The position numbers and the translations under genes are program-made. A DNA stretch of 64,000 nt from G963664585 sp963664585. GTDB lineage: Bacteria > Bacillota > Clostridia > Oscillospirales > Ruminococcaceae. The DNA lies in NCBI GenBank assembly GCA_963664585.2, contig CAXXEO010000002.1, positions 62,001 to 126,000 on the forward strand, in the 5' to 3' direction. The notes under the pieces were generated by a model. It saw nothing but the letters and a program-made list of their open reading frames with translations, did no database searches and was not told the origin of the DNA. Shown here one piece after another: positions 6,973 to 16,114 of this stretch (its first letter is position 1; the number at the start of each line of letters is the position of its first letter).

Positions 6973-9690
6973 ATGAGCCTTTTCGGAAAAATGTTTGGAA
7001 GCTATTCTGACAAAGAATTGAAACGTATAGACCCAATCGTTAAGAAAGTATTAGCCCTTGAAGAGCAGTATGCGGCCATGACTGACCAGCAGCTTCAGGG
7101 GATGACTCCTGTTTTCAAGGAACGTCTCGCAAAGGGCGAGACCCTTGACGACCTTTTACCCGATGCTTTTGCACTTTGTCGCGAGGCCGCTTGGCGTGTG
7201 CTTTTGATGAAGCACTTTCCTGTTCAGATTATCGGCGGTATCGTCCTTTATCAGGGTCGGATTGCCGAGATGAAAACCGGCGAGGGAAAAACCCTGGTTG
7301 CAACCCTTTCTGCCTATCTTGAGGCCCTCAGTGGTAAGGGCGTCCACATCATTACCGTCAATGATTATCTTGCCCGTCGAGACAGCGAGTGGATGGGTAA
7401 GCTTTACCGTTTTCTGGGGCTTTCAGTTGGCCTGATTGTCGCCGGAATGGAGGCCGCTGATAAAAAGGCGGCCTATGCTTGTGATATCACCTATGGTACT
7501 AACAACGAGTTTGGCTTCGATTATCTCCGTGACAACATGGTCGTCTATAAAGAACACCGCGTACAGCGCGGATTTAACTATGCCATCGTAGACGAGGTTG
7601 ACTCGATCCTCATTGACGAGGCGCGCACCCCTCTGATCATCTCCGGTCAGGGCAATAAGTCCACCGATCTTTATCAGAAGGCGGACACCTTTGTTCGCGG
7701 ACTATCTATGACCAAGGTCGTCCATCTGGATGACAAAGAGCATAACGATCAGATGGAAGGCGACTATATTGTGGACGAGAAGGCTCGTAACGCCACCCTT
7801 ACCGCCCAGGGAATCAAAAAAGCTGAGCGCTATTTTAATGTGGAAAACATCACCGATGCGGATAACATGGCTCTTTCACACCATATCAACCAGGCAATTA
7901 AGGCCCATGGGATTATGAACCGCGATGTGGACTATGTGGTCAAAGATGGCGAGGTCATCATCGTTGATGAATTTACCGGACGCCTGATGATCGGACGCCG
8001 TTACAACGAGGGCTTACATCAGGCCATTGAGGCCAAAGAAAAGGTCAAGGTGGCTAGAGAGTCCAAAACCTTGGCTACCATCACCTTTCAGAACTATTTC
8101 AGAATGTATGAAAAGCTTTCCGGCATGACGGGCACTGCCCTCACTGAGGAAGCCGAATTTCAGCAGATATACCACACCGACGTCATCGAGATTCCCACAA
8201 ACCAACCGATTGTGCGAAAAGATTATCCAGACAGCATCTATAAGACTGAAAACGGAAAGTTCTTGGCTGTCATTGAACAGATTGTCAAGTGTCACGAAAA
8301 GGGTCAGCCTGTCCTCGTGGGCACAATATCCATCGATAAGTCCGAGCGGCTTTCCGCGCTTCTTTCCCGCCGCAACATCACACATCAAGTACTAAATGCC
8401 AAGCACCATCAGCGTGAGGCCACCATTGTCGCCCAGGCGGGCAAATATGGCGCCGTCACAATCGCCACCAACATGGCCGGTCGCGGCACCGACATTGTCC
8501 TCGGCGGAAACACAGAGTTCATGGCCAAAACTGAGATGCAAAGGCAGGGGTTTTCCGATGAGCTGATTGCGCAGGCCACCAGCTATGGAGAAACCGGCAA
8601 TGAAGAAGTATTAGAGGCCAGAAAAACCTTTGTCGGGCTATGTGAGAAGTATCGTCAGGAAATTGCTGCAGAGGCCGTCAAAGTCAAGGAAGCCGGGGGG
8701 CTTTTCATCATCGGCACTGAACGTCATGAATCACGCCGAATCGACAATCAGCTGCGCGGACGTTCCGGCCGCCAGGGAGACCCGGGTGAAACCCGCTTCT
8801 ATCTGTCCCTTGAGGATGACCTGATGCGTCTTTTCGGTGGGGAAAAGATGCAGGCTGTGATGAATACACTTAAGGTCGAGGAAGACATGCCCATCGAGGC
8901 AAAAATCCTCTCGGGAAGCATTGAATCCGCACAGTCCAAGGTGGAGGGAAGAAACTTCGCGATCAGAAAAAGTGTCCTTCAGTTTGACGATGTCATGAAC
9001 CGCCAGCGTGAAATTATCTATGGCCAGCGCGGCAAGGTGCTTGATGGCGAGGATCTCAGCGATATCATTGCCAAGATGTTTGACGATGTGGTTGATACGG
9101 CAATTGCGAGCTATATCGCAGACACCGATATCCGCGACGACTGGAATCTTGATGGTCTCCGCAACCATTTCTTGGGATGGATGACCACTGAAAAGGACCT
9201 TCGCTATAATCTCGACCAGCTTTGTAAAATGGAACGCACCGATATAGCCGACGAGCTAAAGACCAAGTCAAAGGCGCTCTATGCCAACCGTATGGCACAG
9301 TGGGGCGAGGATACAGCCCGTGAAATAGAGCGTATTGTGCTTCTAAAAAATGTAGATGCCAAATGGATGGATCACATCGACGCCATGGACGAACTGAAAC
9401 AGGGAATCTATCTGCGTTCTTATGGGCAGAAGGACCCGGTGGTTGAGTACCGTCTTGAGGGCTATGAGATGTTTGATACGATCATTGAGGCCATTCGTGA
9501 GGATACGGTGCATATGCTTCTCACCGTCAATGTACGAACCGATGCACAACCCCAGCGCGAACAGATTGCCAAGCCGGATGAGCCGAAGGCTCCTTCTGAG
9601 CCTGTGCGGCGTGATGCAGGTAAGGTCGGCAGAAATGACCTCTGTCCCTGCGGAAGCGGAAAAAAATATAAAAAATGCTGTGGCAGATAA
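6973..9690 (+). CDS. secA: Preprotein translocase ATPase SecA
   Basis: 905 aa, full length. It is the motor that drives secretory proteins through the SecYEG channel. Walker A GEGKT is at residues 103-107, the DEAD-type motif reads VDEVDSILIDEARTPL (about 207-222), and the nucleotide-binding fold 2 motif GRSGRQGDPGE is at about 600. The C-terminus carries the zinc-binding SecB/ribosome tail CPCGSGKKYKKCC. The ATG at 6973 has GAGGTG upstream. It is transcribed alone, with a strong terminator 22 bp downstream. prfB, its frequent neighbour in Firmicutes, is not here. Confidence 0.98.
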   Translation: MSLFGKMFGSYSDKELKRIDPIVKKVLALEEQYAAMTDQQLQGMTPVFKERLAKGETLDDLLPDAFALCREAAWRVLLMKHFPVQIIGGIVLYQGRIAEMKTGEGKTLVATLSAYLEALSGKGVHIITVNDYLARRDSEWMGKLYRFLGLSVGLIVAGMEAADKKAAYACDITYGTNNEFGFDYLRDNMVVYKEHRVQRGFNYAIVDEVDSILIDEARTPLIISGQGNKSTDLYQKADTFVRGLSMTKVVHLDDKEHNDQMEGDYIVDEKARNATLTAQGIKKAERYFNVENITDADNMALSHHINQAIKAHGIMNRDVDYVVKDGEVIIVDEFTGRLMIGRRYNEGLHQAIEAKEKVKVARESKTLATITFQNYFRMYEKLSGMTGTALTEEAEFQQIYHTDVIEIPTNQPIVRKDYPDSIYKTENGKFLAVIEQIVKCHEKGQPVLVGTISIDKSERLSALLSRRNITHQVLNAKHHQREATIVAQAGKYGAVTIATNMAGRGTDIVLGGNTEFMAKTEMQRQGFSDELIAQATSYGETGNEEVLEARKTFVGLCEKYRQEIAAEAVKVKEAGGLFIIGTERHESRRIDNQLRGRSGRQGDPGETRFYLSLEDDLMRLFGGEKMQAVMNTLKVEEDMPIEAKILSGSIESAQSKVEGRNFAIRKSVLQFDDVMNRQREIIYGQRGKVLDGEDLSDIIAKMFDDVVDTAIASYIADTDIRDDWNLDGLRNHFLGWMTTEKDLRYNLDQLCKMERTDIADELKTKSKALYANRMAQWGEDTAREIERIVLLKNVDAKWMDHIDAMDELKQGIYLRSYGQKDPVVEYRLEGYEMFDTIIEAIREDTVHMLLTVNVRTDAQPQREQIAKPDEPKAPSEPVRRDAGKVGRNDLCPCGSGKKYKKCCGR

Positions 9691-9712
9691 CCAGATCTAA
9701 ACCTATATAACA

Positions 9713-9746
9713 AAAAGATTCTGTGCCTTGCGGCACAGAATCTTTT
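9713..9746 (+). terminator. secA terminator
   Basis: A perfect 15-bp stem (AAAAGATTCTGTGCC and its complement) with a 4-base loop, ending in TTTT. Confidence 0.9.
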
Positions 9747-9761
9747 CGTTCGCAGTTTATA

Positions 9762-9793
9762 TCTGTTTTCCCCGCCACAGGCGGGAAAACAGA
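9762..9793. repeat. Family C hairpin
   Basis: TCTGTTTTCC-CCGCC pairs with GGCGGGAAAACAGA across an ACA loop. The same right half reappears at 49.3 kb joined to a family A half. Confidence 0.75.
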
Positions 9794-9805
9794 GCAGAAG
9801 AATTA

Positions 9806-9834
9806 AATGCCCCCGGCAACGCCGGGGGCATTTT
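9806..9834. terminator. Bidirectional hairpin terminator
   Basis: AAATGCCCCCGGC and its complement around a 3-base loop, flanked by A and T runs. It lies just past the stop of the leftward gene ending at 9839. Confidence 0.8.
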
Positions 9835-9838
9835 AAAC

Positions 9839-10258
9839 CTATTTCCAGAACATGAAAAAGCCCAATACTTCCTTTTGACGTTTCTCTCTCATCTGTCTGT
9901 TATAAATGGCGTTCATTGCTTTTTGTCTTTTTTTGTCCTCATCATAGGCAACTTGCATGGCTTCCATTCGATTCTGGCGTTCGTCAGATTCCTTTTGAAG
10001 CTCCAACATTTTTTCTGGATCCTTCTTTTGGAGGTAATCGAAGTAGAGAATGCAAATAAAGACTAAGGCAGAAAATGGACCTACCCAAACCCAAATGTGG
10101 TTTAAAATCGGTACATATATGCCAATGAAGGGAATCAGCAAAACCAAAACCAACCCTATTTTCGCAATCAGTACTTTATGGGGTATAAAAGGCTTGAGCA
10201 TTAGTCTGATCAGCTTTTCAAAAAAGGCTTTCTCTTTTTTAAACACAATAAACACCAA
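9839..10258 (-). CDS. Small membrane protein of unknown function
   Basis: 139 aa as given, from a TTG. A GTG at 10246, with AAAGG upstream, is an equally good start. Two hydrophobic segments (about residues 29-50 and 53-72) are followed by a highly charged, probably helical tail rich in K, E, Q and R (73-130). I recognise no family. It lies 25 bp downstream of typA on the same strand and ends at a strong terminator, so it is probably the last gene of the typA transcript. Confidence 0.65.
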   Translation of the reverse strand: MVFIVFKKEKAFFEKLIRLMLKPFIPHKVLIAKIGLVLVLLIPFIGIYVPILNHIWVWVGPFSALVFICILYFDYLQKKDPEKMLELQKESDERQNRMEAMQVAYDEDKKRQKAMNAIYNRQMREKRQKEVLGFFMFWK

Positions 10259-10283
10259 CCTTTTATCATTTTACTGGGTCTTG

Positions 10284-12101
10284 TTATCCCTTTTTAATAT
10301 TCTTCATGCGCTGCCCGTGGTCCAGCACCCTTTTGCGGATACGGATGCTTTTGGGGGTAACTTCCAGAAGCTCGTCCTCCCCGAGAAACTCAATGGCGGC
10401 TTCCAAAGATAGCTTTCTGGGAGTAGTGAGCCTTAATGCATCATCACTGCCCGATGCGCGCGTATTGGTGATATGTTTCTTCTTGCACACATTGACGGCA
10501 ACATCCTCCGATTTAGGAGATACACCGACAACCATGCCCATATATACCGGCGTGCCGGGGGTGATGAAAAGTTCGCCACGTTCTTGGGCGTTGTAAAGAC
10601 CATAGGTAACTGCTTCGCCAGCTTCAAAGGCAATGAGAGAGCCTGTAGGTCTTCCGGGAAGTTCGCCCTTGAAGGGGGCATATCCGTAGAAAAGGGTGTT
10701 GAGCACGCCCTCTCCCCTAGTATCTGTGAGAAACTCGCTGCGATATCCGAAAAGGCCGCGTGAGGGTATGATAAACTCAAGACGCATCCGGCTGCCCAAA
10801 GGGGTCATCGAGACAAGTTCAGCACGACGGGTGCCCATCTTTTCCATGACGCTTCCCACGCTTTCCGCAGGCAGGTCAATCAAAAGTGTCTCAAATGGCT
10901 CGCAAAGCTCGCCATCGATCTCCCGCAATAGAGGCTTGGGAGCACCCACCATAAATTCGTATCCCTCGCGGCGCATGGTCTCGATCAGGATGGAAAGATG
11001 CATTTCACCGCGGCCAAGAACCTTAAACTGGTCGGTAGAGTCGCCAGTGGAGACATGAAGTGAAACATCTTTAAGGGTTTCTTTCATCAGGCGGTCGCGG
11101 ATTTGGCGGGTTGTCACATATTTGCCCTCTCGTCCCGCAAAAGGAGAGTCATTGACCGAAAAGGTCATCTCAACGGTCGGCTCTGAGATTTTGACAAAAG
11201 GAACCGACTCGACGGTATCGGGCGCACAAAGGGTATTGCCAATATTGATGGATTCGATACCCGATATGGCTACGATATCCCCAGCCATGGCCGAAGTGAC
11301 AGGCAGCTTCGCAACCCCTTCGAACTGATAGATGGCGGTAACCCTGCCCTTGCCGGTAACATCGGGACGGTGATAGTCACAAACCACAACATCCTGGTTT
11401 TGAATCAGGCGGCCTCTTTCGATTCGGCCCACCGCAATTCTTCCCACATATTCGCTATAGTCGATGGAGGAAACCAGAATCTGGCTTTTTCCATCCACGT
11501 CAAGGTCAGGCGCGGGGATATGGCTGACGATTTTCTCAAAGAGAGGAATCAGGTTCTCGCCATTTTGTTCAGGGTTGAGAGAAGCGGTGCCTGCCCTGCC
11601 CGAACAGAAGAGAACTGGAGAATCAAGCTGTTCGTCGGTGGCGCCAAGATCCATCAGCAGCTCAAGTGACTCGTCAACCACCTCATAAATACGGGCATCC
11701 GGACGGTCGATCTTGTTGATAACCAAAATAATGGAAAGACCGAGTTCCAAAGCCTTTGACAGTACAAATCTTGTCTGGGGCATGGGACCTTCGGCAGCGT
11801 CCACCAAAAGCAGGACCCCGCTGGCCATTTTCAAAACCCGCTCCACCTCTCCGCCGAAATCGGCATGTCCAGGTGTATCGAGAATGTTGATTTTGATGCC
11901 TTGGTAGGTGACCGAGGCGTTTTTGGCAAGGATAGTAATACCCCGTTCGCGCTCGAGGTCGTTAGAGTCCATAACGCGTTCCATTACATCCTGATTTTCT
12001 CTAAAAATGCCGCTTTGCTTGAGCATTTCGTCGACTAGGGTGGTTTTACCATGATCGACATGGGCGATTATTGCTATGTTTCTAAGATCATTGCGTATCA
12101 A
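10284..12101 (-). CDS. typA: Translational GTPase TypA/BipA
   Basis: 605 aa, full length. It is a ribosome-associated GTPase of the EF-G superfamily involved in stress adaptation and large-subunit assembly. The G domain begins IAIIAHVDHGKTTL (P-loop, residues 9-22), with DTPGH and NKID further on. Domain 2 and EF-G-like domains III and V follow, with a C-terminal RIRKR segment. The start is a TTG at 12101, 9 bases after AGG, and it fits the family N-terminus. The gene lies between a dehydrogenase upstream and a small membrane protein downstream. Confidence 0.97.
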   Translation of the reverse strand: MIRNDLRNIAIIAHVDHGKTTLVDEMLKQSGIFRENQDVMERVMDSNDLERERGITILAKNASVTYQGIKINILDTPGHADFGGEVERVLKMASGVLLLVDAAEGPMPQTRFVLSKALELGLSIILVINKIDRPDARIYEVVDESLELLMDLGATDEQLDSPVLFCSGRAGTASLNPEQNGENLIPLFEKIVSHIPAPDLDVDGKSQILVSSIDYSEYVGRIAVGRIERGRLIQNQDVVVCDYHRPDVTGKGRVTAIYQFEGVAKLPVTSAMAGDIVAISGIESINIGNTLCAPDTVESVPFVKISEPTVEMTFSVNDSPFAGREGKYVTTRQIRDRLMKETLKDVSLHVSTGDSTDQFKVLGRGEMHLSILIETMRREGYEFMVGAPKPLLREIDGELCEPFETLLIDLPAESVGSVMEKMGTRRAELVSMTPLGSRMRLEFIIPSRGLFGYRSEFLTDTRGEGVLNTLFYGYAPFKGELPGRPTGSLIAFEAGEAVTYGLYNAQERGELFITPGTPVYMGMVVGVSPKSEDVAVNVCKKKHITNTRASGSDDALRLTTPRKLSLEAAIEFLGEDELLEVTPKSIRIRKRVLDHGQRMKNIKKG

Positions 12102-12144
12102 ATTAAATACCTGCCTCGCATAAATTATCGGTTAAAAGGAATCT

Positions 12145-13107
12145 TTAATATCCCTCTACACGGTTAATGTTTCTCTTGAAGGGCCGGCCGGCGGCATAAT
12201 CCTCAAGGTTTGCTAAGAATATCCCAATGACCTTATCCACGGTGATCATAGAGCTTGTACCGCCCGAAATATGGGGGGACAGCACTACACCCGGCAGGGT
12301 CCACAGGGGATTGTCCGATGGAAGTGGCTCAGGGGTGGTGACATCAAGACCGACCCCGCCCAGATGACCCCTTTGCAGGGCGGCAATCATAGCATCCTGA
12401 TCGATGGCGGTTCCGCGGCCCACGTTAAGGATGACCGCACCCTCTTTCAGACAGTCGATTCTGTCTTTACTCAGAATGCCGGTGGTTGCAAAAGTACCGG
12501 GCAGACAAAGGGCAATGACATCCGCCCCATCAAGTGCGGCGTCAAGCTGATCGTTGGTATAAAGCTCATCCACAAAGGTTGGTTTTTCCGACATGGTGCG
12601 CTTGACTCCACGGACATGGGCGCCCATTGCGTGTACCCTTTGGGCAAACTCGCCGCCGATATCTCCAAGTCCCACGACAGTAATCACCGAACCATAGATC
12701 ATTTTGACGCGGCCACGGCTTTTCCAAAGGCTTTCTCTCTGTTGGAGAAGATATCCTTCAGATTGTTTGAACATCATTAGAAGCTGTGTCAGCATGTGCT
12801 CTGCGATACCGATACCATAGGCCCCCGAGGCATTGGTGAGCAGTACCCCCTCTGGGAGAATCCCCGGGCGAAGATAACCCTCAATTCCCGCTGAGCCTGT
12901 TTGAAGCCAGCGCAGATCGCTGAGTCCTGCAATTTCAGATGGTTTTGGCATTCCAAAAATCACCTCGCAACCCTGATACCAGTCAACAGGCACATTCTTA
13001 TCTCCAAAGCGAGCGATATAGCCAAGCGCTTGGGCTTTTGTTTGAATTATTTGCGCACGAGGCTCATCAACGCCGAAATAGCAAATACCGATTATTTTCG
13101 ATCCCAT
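12145..13107 (-). CDS. D-2-hydroxyacid dehydrogenase, NAD-dependent
   Basis: 320 aa of the 2-hydroxyacid dehydrogenase superfamily. It has a Rossmann motif VVGLGDIGGEFA (about residue 144), the catalytic Arg in LNVGRGTA, Glu in TPEPLP and His in LSPHISGG (about 285). Such enzymes interconvert 2-oxoacids and D-2-hydroxyacids. The first ~50 residues differ from typical PGDH or LDH sequences, so the substrate cannot be assigned. ATG start with GAGGG upstream. It lies 43 bp before typA, possibly in the same transcript. Confidence 0.88.
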   Translation of the reverse strand: MGSKIIGICYFGVDEPRAQIIQTKAQALGYIARFGDKNVPVDWYQGCEVIFGMPKPSEIAGLSDLRWLQTGSAGIEGYLRPGILPEGVLLTNASGAYGIGIAEHMLTQLLMMFKQSEGYLLQQRESLWKSRGRVKMIYGSVITVVGLGDIGGEFAQRVHAMGAHVRGVKRTMSEKPTFVDELYTNDQLDAALDGADVIALCLPGTFATTGILSKDRIDCLKEGAVILNVGRGTAIDQDAMIAALQRGHLGGVGLDVTTPEPLPSDNPLWTLPGVVLSPHISGGTSSMITVDKVIGIFLANLEDYAAGRPFKRNINRVEGY

Positions 13108-13373
13108 AGTAAGCCCTCCAGAAAAATATTCGTATTACCTTTTTCTCGCTTATCGCGTAAATAAGAAAACACCCATACAGTGTTTCCACATAATAATACT
13201 ATATTATCACCTTATTATACTTTCAATAGACAATATAGTCAATGAAAAGCGGGTATTTACCGGATAATGGCGGCATATAGATTATATACGCTTCATGTAC
13301 AAGCGGATTTCAGATGTTTTTTCAGCCGTAGCATCAAAGTGCTTACAGAAAAAACAACGGGGAGGCAAATTGT

Positions 13374-13946
13374 ATGAAGAGCTATATTCACCCTTCGTCT
13401 TTTGTGGATGAGGGGGCCAAAATAGGTGCGGGGACAAATGTCTGGCACTTCTGCCATGTGATGCAAGGCGCAGTGGTGGGCGAGAGCTGCACGATCGGCC
13501 AGGGCTGCATGGTGGCCGGTGGAGCAGTCATTGGGAACAGAGTAAAGATCCAGAACAATGTCTCGGTCTTTTCCGGGGTGTCCATCGAGGATGATGCCTT
13601 TATCGGGCCCTCTTGTGTTTTCACCAATGTCCGCACCCCGCGTGCCTTTGTCGATCGCAAAGCGGAGTTCGTCCACACGCTCATTGGCAGGGGGGCTTCT
13701 CTAGGAGCGGGCAGTGTCATTGTTTGCGGGGTGAGAGTGGGAAGCTACTCTCTCATTGGTGCAGGAAGTGTGGTCACAGATGACATCCCGGATTTCGCCA
13801 TGGCTTATGGAAACCCCGCTCGAGTGAAGGGATGGGTCTGCCGCTGTGGTCAGCCTCTGGGAGAATCACTTCCTGCCGTCTGTCCTCGCTGCGCCGCCCG
13901 TTATGGCACCGCGGTAATGCGGCTTTCAGAGGAGGTGATTCTGTGA
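13374..13946 (+). CDS. Left-handed beta-helix N-acetyltransferase (WbpD/WlbB-like)
   Basis: 190 aa. Hexapeptide repeats (IGAGTNVWH, VVGESCTIGQG, VIGNRVKIQNN) form a left-handed beta-helix. The closest known family is the UDP-2-acetamido-3-amino-2,3-dideoxy-glucuronate N-acetyltransferases of surface-sugar synthesis. The catalytic His may be in NVWHFCHV. After the helix come two CxxC-like pairs (CRCGQP and CPRCAARYG), a small zinc-ribbon-like tail. ATG start after GGGAGG. The stop codon overlaps the GTG start of the next gene (GTGA), giving a tightly coupled four-gene operon. Confidence 0.88.
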   Translation: MKSYIHPSSFVDEGAKIGAGTNVWHFCHVMQGAVVGESCTIGQGCMVAGGAVIGNRVKIQNNVSVFSGVSIEDDAFIGPSCVFTNVRTPRAFVDRKAEFVHTLIGRGASLGAGSVIVCGVRVGSYSLIGAGSVVTDDIPDFAMAYGNPARVKGWVCRCGQPLGESLPAVCPRCAARYGTAVMRLSEEVIL

Positions 13947-14986
13947 GGTATGCCCTTATCGGATGTGGCCGTATCGCGGAAAAGCATGTTAAAGCAGCCG
14001 TCGAATGCGGCCTGGATATTGTAGGACTTTGTGACATCTGCCCCGAGCATGCCCAGCGGTTTGACCTGCCAGCACCCATATTTGAAGATTATACAGCGCT
14101 TATAGAGTCGTCATCCCCTACGCTAGTCGCCATTGCCACAGACAGTGGCATTCACGCAAAAATCGCGCTGGAGCTGATCCGTCGGGGAATTCATGTAATG
14201 ATCGAAAAACCAATGGCGCTTTGCTCCAAAGAGGCCGCACAAATTGAACAAGAAGCCAAAAGAATGGGTGTTCTGGCCGTTCCCTGTCACCAGAACCGAT
14301 ATAATGCTGCGGCAAGTTGGCTTAAAAAGGCAATTCGCGACGGTGGTCTCGGAAAGCTGATGTACGGCGTGGCCAATGTTCGCTGGAGGCGGGACGAAAG
14401 CTATTACCGACAGGCCCCATGGCGTGGAAGCTGGGCGGGAGATGGCGGCGTGCTGATGAACCAGAGCATTCACGCGATTGATATGTTGATTTGGATGATG
14501 GGGCGCCCGGTGGAACTGGTGGGGCATATTGAACGCTTTGACCATCCCTATATTGAGGCCGAGGACTTTGGCACTGCTTGCATTCGCTTTGAAAGCGGTG
14601 CTATAGGAATTATCGAGGCAACAAGTGCGCTTTCTCCCCAGAGTCTGGAGGAAACTCTTTGCCTGTTTGGAACAGGGGGAAGTGCTAAAATCGGCGGGCT
14701 GTCAATGAACAGGGTGACCGACTTCAATTCTGCCCCCATAGGGGACAAGGCACTTTTCTCTGAGGAGCCCCCGGACATCTACGGTTTCGGCCACACCGCC
14801 CTTTACCGGGATGTGGTCCGAGCTATCGAGAGCGGAGGGACACCACTTCTCACTTCCAATGATGGGCGGCTTGCAGTTGAGACAGTGCTTTCCATCTACC
14901 GCTCGGCGCGCGAGGGTCGAAGCGTAGCCCTTTTTGAAGAGGATTTTGGAACCGACCGGATGAAAGGATATTTTAAGGAGGAATAG
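13943..14986 (+). CDS. Gfo/Idh/MocA-family sugar-nucleotide oxidoreductase (WbpB/WlbA-like)
   Basis: 347 aa from a GTG at 13943 that overlaps the previous stop and has GGAGGTG 7 bases upstream. An upstream in-frame extension lies inside the preceding gene and is rejected. The NAD(P) Rossmann motif is ALIGCGRIAEKH at residues 4-15. The family EKP motif (IEKPMAL) and a His-containing SIHAIDMLIWMMG helix follow. By analogy with WbpB/WlbA it would oxidise C3 of UDP-GlcNAcA before transamination by the next gene. Substrate is inferred from neighbours only. Confidence 0.88.
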   Translation: MRYALIGCGRIAEKHVKAAVECGLDIVGLCDICPEHAQRFDLPAPIFEDYTALIESSSPTLVAIATDSGIHAKIALELIRRGIHVMIEKPMALCSKEAAQIEQEAKRMGVLAVPCHQNRYNAAASWLKKAIRDGGLGKLMYGVANVRWRRDESYYRQAPWRGSWAGDGGVLMNQSIHAIDMLIWMMGRPVELVGHIERFDHPYIEAEDFGTACIRFESGAIGIIEATSALSPQSLEETLCLFGTGGSAKIGGLSMNRVTDFNSAPIGDKALFSEEPPDIYGFGHTALYRDVVRAIESGGTPLLTSNDGRLAVETVLSIYRSAREGRSVALFEEDFGTDRMKGYFKEE

Positions 14987-14989
14987 ACA

Positions 14990-16114
14990 ATGGAGCTTAG
15001 AGGCATCAGGGCGCAATATGAGGCGCTTGCTCCCGGAATCAACCGACGGATCAGCCGCGTGCTTGAAAGGGGTGACTTTATTCTTGGCGAAGAGGTAACC
15101 GAGCTGGAAGTGAAGCTGGCCGCCTATATCGGGGTAAAAGAGTGCATCGGATGTGGCAACGGTACTGACGCCCTTTCGCTGGTTTTGGAAGCCCTGGAAA
15201 TAGGTGAGGGAGATGCCGTTTTTCTTCCTAGTTTCACCTTCTTCGCAACCGCTGAGGTAGTTTCTGCCGTCGGTGCCCAGCCTGTCTTTGTCGATGTTGA
15301 CCCCAAAACCTTTAACCTCAGCCCCGCTGATCTCAGCCGCGCTATCAGAGAACACAAGGGTGGGAAGCCAAAGGCAGTGATTGCTGTTGACCTGTTTGGA
15401 CAGCCTGCCGACTTCCCCGCCATAGAACAAATCGCCGCGCATGACGGGCTCATTGTCATCGAAGATGCAGCCCAAGGCTTTGGTGGTCATATCCTCTCTG
15501 GGGGCAAGCTGCGCAGGGCGGGAAGCTTCGGAACAATCGCGGTCACCTCCTTCTTTCCCGCAAAGCCCCTTGGCTGCTATGGGGACGGCGGTGCTGTGCT
15601 GACTGATGACCACGCCTTAGCTGAAAGAATACGGATGCTCAAGAACCATGGCCAGTCGAACCGGCGCTATACACATCTGACCATCGGGCGCAACTCTCGC
15701 CTGGATACCATCCAGGCCGCTGTACTTCTCGCGAAGCTGGAAGCCTTTGAGTCAGAGCTTATCCGTGTAAATAAGGCAGCCATGTCCTACAAAAGGCTGA
15801 TCAATGATCATTTTATTACTCCCGGTATTCCCGAAAACTTTTATTCTTCCTGGGCACAGTACACCCTTACCCTTCCGGATGGCCGGCTTCGGGATGAGCT
15901 TCGATCCCGCCTGTCTGATCAAGGGGTTCCGACAGGTCTGTACTACCCCATTCCTCTCCACCGCCAGCCGGTTTACGACCAGAGTATTTTCTTACCAGTC
16001 TCTGAAAACCTCTGCCAAAGGGTGCTGTCCCTGCCAATACACGCCTATCTCTCGGAAGAGGATATTGAAAAAACATCTGCCACCGTAAGGCAGGTATTAG
16101 GGGTGATGGCGTGA
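14990..16114 (+). CDS. DegT/DnrJ/EryC1/StrS sugar aminotransferase (WbpE/WlbC-like)
   Basis: 374 aa, PLP-dependent. The PLP lysine lies in SFFPAKPLGCYGDGGA (about residue 188), and IEDAAQGFG carries the PLP-contacting Asp. Such enzymes transfer an amino group from glutamate to a 3- or 4-keto sugar nucleotide. Placed directly after the oxidoreductase (3-bp gap, AAGGAGG site), it most likely aminates that enzyme's keto product. The end overlaps the next start by 4 bp. Confidence 0.9.
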   Translation: MELRGIRAQYEALAPGINRRISRVLERGDFILGEEVTELEVKLAAYIGVKECIGCGNGTDALSLVLEALEIGEGDAVFLPSFTFFATAEVVSAVGAQPVFVDVDPKTFNLSPADLSRAIREHKGGKPKAVIAVDLFGQPADFPAIEQIAAHDGLIVIEDAAQGFGGHILSGGKLRRAGSFGTIAVTSFFPAKPLGCYGDGGAVLTDDHALAERIRMLKNHGQSNRRYTHLTIGRNSRLDTIQAAVLLAKLEAFESELIRVNKAAMSYKRLINDHFITPGIPENFYSSWAQYTLTLPDGRLRDELRSRLSDQGVPTGLYYPIPLHRQPVYDQSIFLPVSENLCQRVLSLPIHAYLSEEDIEKTSATVRQVLGVMA